Part shown: positions 58,674 through 64,000 of the stretch, in pieces
Numbering within the stretch: position 1 is the stretch's first letter
Layout of the letters: each line of letters starts with the position of its first letter
DNA from: Quercus robur
Taxonomy: Eukaryota; Streptophyta; Magnoliopsida; Fagales; Fagaceae
Assembly (NCBI RefSeq): GCF_932294415.1
Contig: NC_065535.1
Coordinates: 84,589,862 to 84,653,861 of the forward strand
DNA length: 64,000 nt
Direction of reading: 5' to 3'
The notes under the pieces: generated by a model
What the model saw: only the letters and a program-made list of their open reading frames with translations
Database searches by the model: none
Told to the model about the DNA's origin: nothing
Translations under genes and position numbers: made by a program

Positions 58674-61600
58674 CTAACCCTTGAGAAATCCTAATTTCTC
58701 CAAGGAAGCCCGGATATCATCACTACCAGACTCTTCATTTGTCTGAACAATGTTGGGGCTTTCAGATGGCAAGACATCCGAAAGTGGGTACGTTCTGTTA
58801 GCATGAAGTTGATTGGTGGCACTGCTACAAACACCCTTTAATATTACACTTGCGTGCAGTCCAACAAGCAATCCTTCGTAATCTGTGTCACCACATTCTC
58901 CAACAAAAACAACCATCTTCGACAACTCTACACCCCAACGAATATACAAATACCTGAAGAAAATGTGACAAATGATTAAATTTATGAAGAATAATATAGA
59001 AAGGGGGTGGTTACAGAAAATGACACATGCAGTTAAGATATTCTGCAAGTTTCAGGCATGTTTACATGTTATAGAGAACCATTAGTACAACTTCATACCT
59101 CTGCCATCATCATCAAATGTAAAGTCTAGTTCCATCATTCAATAGATGTCCCCAAAGATCTTTAACCACGTTGATTCAACCAAGAGGGAACAGATCACAT
59201 TTACCAGTTTAATTTGACCAACCAATTTGCTAATTCACCTTTTTATTGTAAATGAAAGCAATTGTATAATTACTTACAAAAAGAAGTTTTAGAATGTTGA
59301 AAAATGTGGACGTTGTTTGACATTGAAAATAGATACAAATTAATTGTAAACTGTTCACTCCCACATAGCATCGACCTCTTACACCATTTGAAGCTTTTAG
59401 TAACTATTACATGTTTGCAATGCATTATTTATGTAACAATGTAGCAATTGTTATATTGGCACGAGAATCAATGAGATCCTGTAATTATGTTGGACGCCAG
59501 AAGGCACTTAATTCAGCCAAAATTCTTGAACATCCACAAAAATAATATTCCAAAGAAGATGAAGAAAGAGAGGTTTTTTTTTCCCCATTAGATGAAGAGG
59601 GAGAACGTTACCAAACTAAGTAAAAAATTTAGCTAAAATCATATGCCACTGATATAATAAGCACGAAAACTATACCGTAGGGCTTGGGAACGAGATGCCA
59701 GCACTGGAATTACATTAAGCCTGGTTCCATTTTGACAATAAACAACATGGCAACGCAGAGCCTGAATTCTGAGCAATTTCCTAAGCTCTTTAAGAGGGGG
59801 TACCTGCAAAGATAATATAAAAAGAAAGTAAAGATGATTTTTCAGTGTATACCCAATAGTATTGCACCTAATATGTGTGAAACAATGGAAGTAATTAAGT
59901 ATAATAAATCTGAGAAAACAGATTCACCCTCAATTCGACTAGACTATAATAGTCATTTCATGCAGATATCAAAAGTCATTCCCCCAACGAGTAAAGAAAT
60001 ATTTACCATTCCTGGCTTTTGCACTTTAAAAGCATAACAGTAGTTGGTTGAGAGTTGTTCAGCTGAAGTAACAAGCTGTTCCCCATTCTCAGCCTTCTTA
60101 TCAGTAATTGAAGATGCCCAACGAACCAAAGTCTTCCTCAAGCCCTCTCCACCCCAACGGTATTCAATATGTGAGTGGTAGTAAAAGTCAGCCACAAAGG
60201 GGCCATCATCTGGATTAAGAGATGAATAGTAGAGATCACTGCCACTGTTGCAAATAAAAGCATCAAAATCATGAGGGCTCAATCCCCCTGACACCAGAAA
60301 AGAGTGTATCTCAGATATGGTCAAGGACGTAGACAATATGAACCCCACAGATCCTTCACTCCTTTCCTTTTCTGCAGCTTCCAAAATCTTTCTGGTGGTT
60401 TCAAGTAGACCTGTATCAGTATCACAATCCACAGCAATGACAAAGAGATGTTTTCTCCTCCTCAATGCTGGAAATTTACCAGCGTGATCTGCTTTCTCTG
60501 TGGACCCAGCCTTTCGTGCATCCTTTGAAATGCCCTTTGACCAATTCAAAACAGCATTCTCTAATTTACTCTTTCTATCAACAGCATTACCTTCGGAATC
60601 TAAGGAATTATCATTTCCACTAGCTCCACTCTTTTCTCCATCCAATGAAAATCTTAGGTTCAAAGATATATCCTGTATGTCTCTCAAGGAATCCCCTGGA
60701 GACTCATTTTCTGATTCATCTTCATCATCATTTCTCTGCCACTGTGGATGCCTTGGTTTGCAACTGGTTATTCGAGATAGGTAAGTCTTGCAATGCTCTG
60801 GCCATGAAAATAGGTGAATATTCTTTAACCCATTCTGTCGACATCTTGCCCAAAGCTGCTTATCTGCAACAAGCTTTAGAAGAGCATCTGCAATGGACTG
60901 CTGATCATGGGGATCAATGAGAAGACCATTATCAAGTACCTGCAAAGACATATCCATCAGATTTGGAGAACCACAGTGAAACTCTTCCATTTATGACCAT
61001 TAGATATACAATCTTCTGACCAATTTATTACAACCAATGAGTAAGCTTACCCGATGTATATCAACTGGACCTCCATTTTTTGTCGCAACCATAGGCAAAC
61101 CATAAGCTGTTGCCTGTGGGGTCAAAAGATAAGAGCAGAACTTATATTTTTTTTTTTTTTTTTGAATAACAATTGATCTGTGAAACATAAACTCTTCAAA
61201 AGTACGAAACAAGCACCTCAAGTAGAGTAAGCCCAAATGGCTCGATGAAAGCTGGATTAATGAAAACCCCCTGCAATAAAATTGGATCAGAATGAAAATG
61301 TGACGACAAAATATCCTGCACATACATCTCCAAAAGTGCATGTGTGCTCAAAAAGGAAACATCCATAGACATCTTAACATGTATAATTAATTGAATACCA
61401 AAAGCAATTGAGAACAACATATTTATGAACAAAAATAAATGTTACAATGACAGCACTAATTAACTAAATTGATGAACACTAAGAAAGATGGTAATATTAA
61501 ATTATTTATATTGCTAGATTCCAAAATGGTACACATTATATAGAAATACAAGCGTATGGTGCCACGCACATTAGCAGTATTGAACTATCTCCAACAACAT

Positions 61601-63716
61601 GCCATTTTCCTAATTAAAGCTAGAGTGTTATCTGATACAGAAACTAGAATTACCTTTGTCTTTGCTGCTAGACGATATATGTCAGGAACATCGGACTGTT
61701 TGTGGTGTTTGGGATACGCAACTTGCCCATAGAGATCAAATTTGTCAATAAGCTTAAGCACTGAGAGGAGAACAGAAGAATTTGTGCCTGACATTTCATC
61801 AATTCCATCTCGATTACCCATAATTAGTGTCTGCATTGTACAGAGAAAAAGTAAAAGTATGATCAAAGGCAGGTGCATAAAATCCAATTTAGTGTCCATT
61901 TGAGATCAACTTTTTTTGATAATTTAGCAAGTCAACACAATCAAGAACACGTCTTTATTAAACAAGTGTCATGACATGCTTCAACATACAAGATTAGCAA
62001 GCTCTCTTAGTGCACGGCATTCTCCAAATGCTTTGACTAAAGTCGTGATGTTCTTTTTGGGATCTGGTCTAGCAAGAGCCAGTATCATGGGCTTACGAGG
62101 GTTGGAAAAGAAGCGCATTATCTGCAAAATACCAAGTTTAATGCGCACCAGTTCAGAAACCAAATAAAACAGGAGAACATAACATCTGGCATTAATCATA
62201 CTATGTTAAGCAGAATATCCCAAGAAATTTATTGGCTTCAGTCTAGGGCACATCAAAGTAAGTGTATAGGGAATAATTTGAACCTCGGACCAGATATGTG
62301 GGTCTGGAGAAGCAGAATGTTCTTCATTTCCTTCTGATTCACCATCCACATCACCATCTTGTGGAATAATATGATTAAACTCCATTCCAGGAGGAATTAC
62401 CTGCAGAGAGCAAAAATTATAAAATATATTAATAAATAAGCAAGAAATTACCTAGAGAACCCAGCAATAACATAACAGGAACAGGAAACCATTTATTTAT
62501 AGAGTTTTAAAACACGGCAAAAACAAGCTAGGTTCACATGTAGTTCACAAACTAAATCTTATTTTCCAAATAAAATTATTATTAAAAAAATAAAATAATA
62601 AAAAAAAAAGACCTTCCAATTTGAATTTTTCTGGTTTAACTAAGAATCAATTTGCTCAGGTTTGTTTCTTTTAAGTCAATCACTCCAAAGATAGCTCAAG
62701 ATCTATGATCGGAAGCTAGAAAACAGGTCAGGCCTCTTGCGTTTTGACATTTATGATATTGTAATCAATTAAAGAAACTACAGTTTCCACAAGGATATAA
62801 GAAAATGCCCCATTACTTACCAACATGCGAGGCATGAACCTGCCATAACAGCTTACATTACGCCTGATCCTTGCTCGTAGTTTACGCTCCAGAACTGGAT
62901 CAAACCCATCATACAAACGCCATTGCTCCTCTATTTCTTGTCTGGTGCTAGTTATGACAATTTCAGAAGAATCAAGAGATAATTCCTCAGCCTCTATCCG
63001 ACGCATAATTTTGTATGTCATATTTATTTCATCCCTAGTTTGGCGGCCTTGCGTTAAAAGTTGTTCTAACTTGTCTCGACCAAGTGAGTGGCCAGTAAAG
63101 AGCATTGGTACATTTAAAGCACCAGACAGAAGAGCAGCAGAGTCACCTGCATCTGCATAATGCCCATGGATGGCAACAGGCCAGATTGACTGCGCACCAC
63201 CTATTTGCTCACCCAAAACTTTGGACATCTGTATTATGTGATTAAGCGCACCATCAACAAATTCAGGGATATAAGGCCACAGAAGTTCTTTGGGAATATA
63301 CTTATCTTTCGGTCCAAATGGAATCCGAATAATATAGGAACCACTGCTCTCCCCCAAGTCATCCATGAAACCTTCTGAGTTTCTTGGTGTCAGCATCTCT
63401 GTGGGTTCACCGTAACTCCAATCTACTTCTGGGGAAGATACTTGTCTAGTCAACAAATCAACCCGATACACCCCTGGCATTGCGCCCAAGGCCCTTGCAA
63501 GTTCCACAACATACTTAACCTACAAGAACAGAAACCTAGATCATTTGGGTATCTACATAAGCAACTATATAAGATGTACAATTTAACAGCAAAAGAAGAA
63601 CTATCATTTTATTAGGATTTGATTGATCAGAATTTCTACAGCAAAATATTACCTGACCACCAGTATCAGAATCACGACCAAGCTCCATATTTTCACCCCG
63701 GATAAGACCGTGAAGG
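58674..63716 (-). CDS. SPS: Sucrose-phosphate synthase (SPS), 3' part, truncated by the window end
   Basis: Cytosolic enzyme that makes sucrose-6-phosphate from UDP-glucose and fructose-6-phosphate, the control step of sucrose synthesis. Ten exons are visible on the minus strand: 63,653-63,716, 62,821-63,519, 62,284-62,400, 61,990-62,121, 61,654-61,830, 61,217-61,270, 61,051-61,113, 60,007-60,939, 59,676-59,803 and 58,674-58,953. All join in frame, giving 881 aa of a protein usually near 1,050 aa. The N terminus lies beyond 64,000. Motifs: [20 protein letters not shown] (donor/acceptor site), [38 protein letters not shown] (the E-x7-E of GT4 enzymes), [12 protein letters not shown], then a linker and the C-terminal phosphatase-like domain ([11 protein letters not shown]). 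The sequence fits the SPS1F/2F (family A) type. [15 protein letters not shown] resembles the 14-3-3 site region of spinach SPS. No lesions are seen. Confidence 0.95.
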
Positions 63717-64000
63717 CTGCACAGATAGTGATTGTTAAAAATAATTAATACCATCATGCATACAATAGAGGAATCAAAGTTTGTATACACTATACACCAA
63801 CATTGAACAACACATTCACATCAATTATCATTACAACATGTTTAATATACTTTAATTCCCATAACCAGTGACTCAACTGAGGTCTATGATAGTTACAATT
63901 CAATCATTAGGTACATAAATCAAAAGTTGGAAGCAATTTATTGAATACAATGTGGTACAGCAAGACCAACTATTCGATTCAAAATCCCACTGAAGACCAA
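63717..64000 (-). other. SPS intron running off the window
   Basis: AT-rich intron upstream of the exon at 63,716, entered through a TGTGCAG acceptor. No coding sequence is seen before the window ends. Confidence 0.7.

Noticed and set aside
1-64000. tRNA, rRNA or other structural RNA genes
   Set aside because: None was recognised by eye. The only tRNA-like signal is the TRIM primer binding site. A tRNAscan/Infernal run would be decisive.

Overview
The window is AT-rich nuclear DNA from a flowering plant, most likely a woody eudicot. The evidence is GT-AG introns in every gene, plant-only families (exostosin-type GT47 glycosyltransferases, a heptahelical HHP protein, sucrose-phosphate synthase), and a dense load of plant transposable elements. 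The species cannot be fixed from the sequence. All recognisable genes lie on the minus strand. I rebuilt exons by hand from splice sites, reading frames and paralogue comparison.

Left half (about 1.7-36.2 kb): four copies of one four-exon GT47/exostosin gene, alternating between two lineages. Alpha (1.7-5.4 kb) looks intact and encodes 462 aa. Beta (13.2-16.3 kb) is a pseudogene with frameshifts, stops, a lost splice donor and a 448-bp TRIM retrotransposon inside exon 2. Alpha-prime (21.8-22.3 kb) keeps only exons 1-2 and is broken. Beta-prime (32.2-35.0 kb) looks intact and encodes 477 aa. Matching flanks and a chimeric junction near 21,788 suggest a single tandem duplication of an alpha-beta block. 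Its left breakpoint fell inside alpha exon 2 and its right one near 36.2 kb, so one apparently working gene of each lineage remains.

Between and inside these copies lie many mobile elements with recognisable ends: a hAT-like element (0.76-1.6 kb), a MULE-type MITE (9.1-9.5 kb), an element carrying a piece of the ESCRT gene FREE1 (9.5-10.2 kb), two elements with TTA target duplications (11.9-12.7 and 17.3-18.3 kb), a MITE cluster (18.7-19.6 kb), retroelement sequence (20.1-21.6 kb), a 40-45 bp minisatellite split by two solo LTRs (24.2-28.3 kb), a LINE RNase H remnant (28.3 kb) and a long-TIR MULE (28.8-31.1 kb).

Middle (36.2-45.5 kb): no host gene seen. It holds LTR-like sequence, an RNase H-like fragment, a small Helitron with a second copy abutting it, a second long-TIR MULE, and long AT-rich stretches.

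Right part: an intact four-exon HHP/PAQR-family membrane receptor gene (45.5-48.7 kb); then LTR-like sequence, a 1.9-kb solo LTR in a TA microsatellite, head-to-tail Helitrons, an inverted-repeat element and a LINE remnant (49.4-57.5 kb); then the last ten coding exons (881 aa) of a sucrose-phosphate synthase gene (58.7-64.0 kb) whose first exons lie beyond the window. The genes show no sign of working as a cluster; only the GT47 copies are related. Two can be tied to carbohydrate metabolism by family (Golgi glycan synthesis, cytosolic sucrose synthesis).
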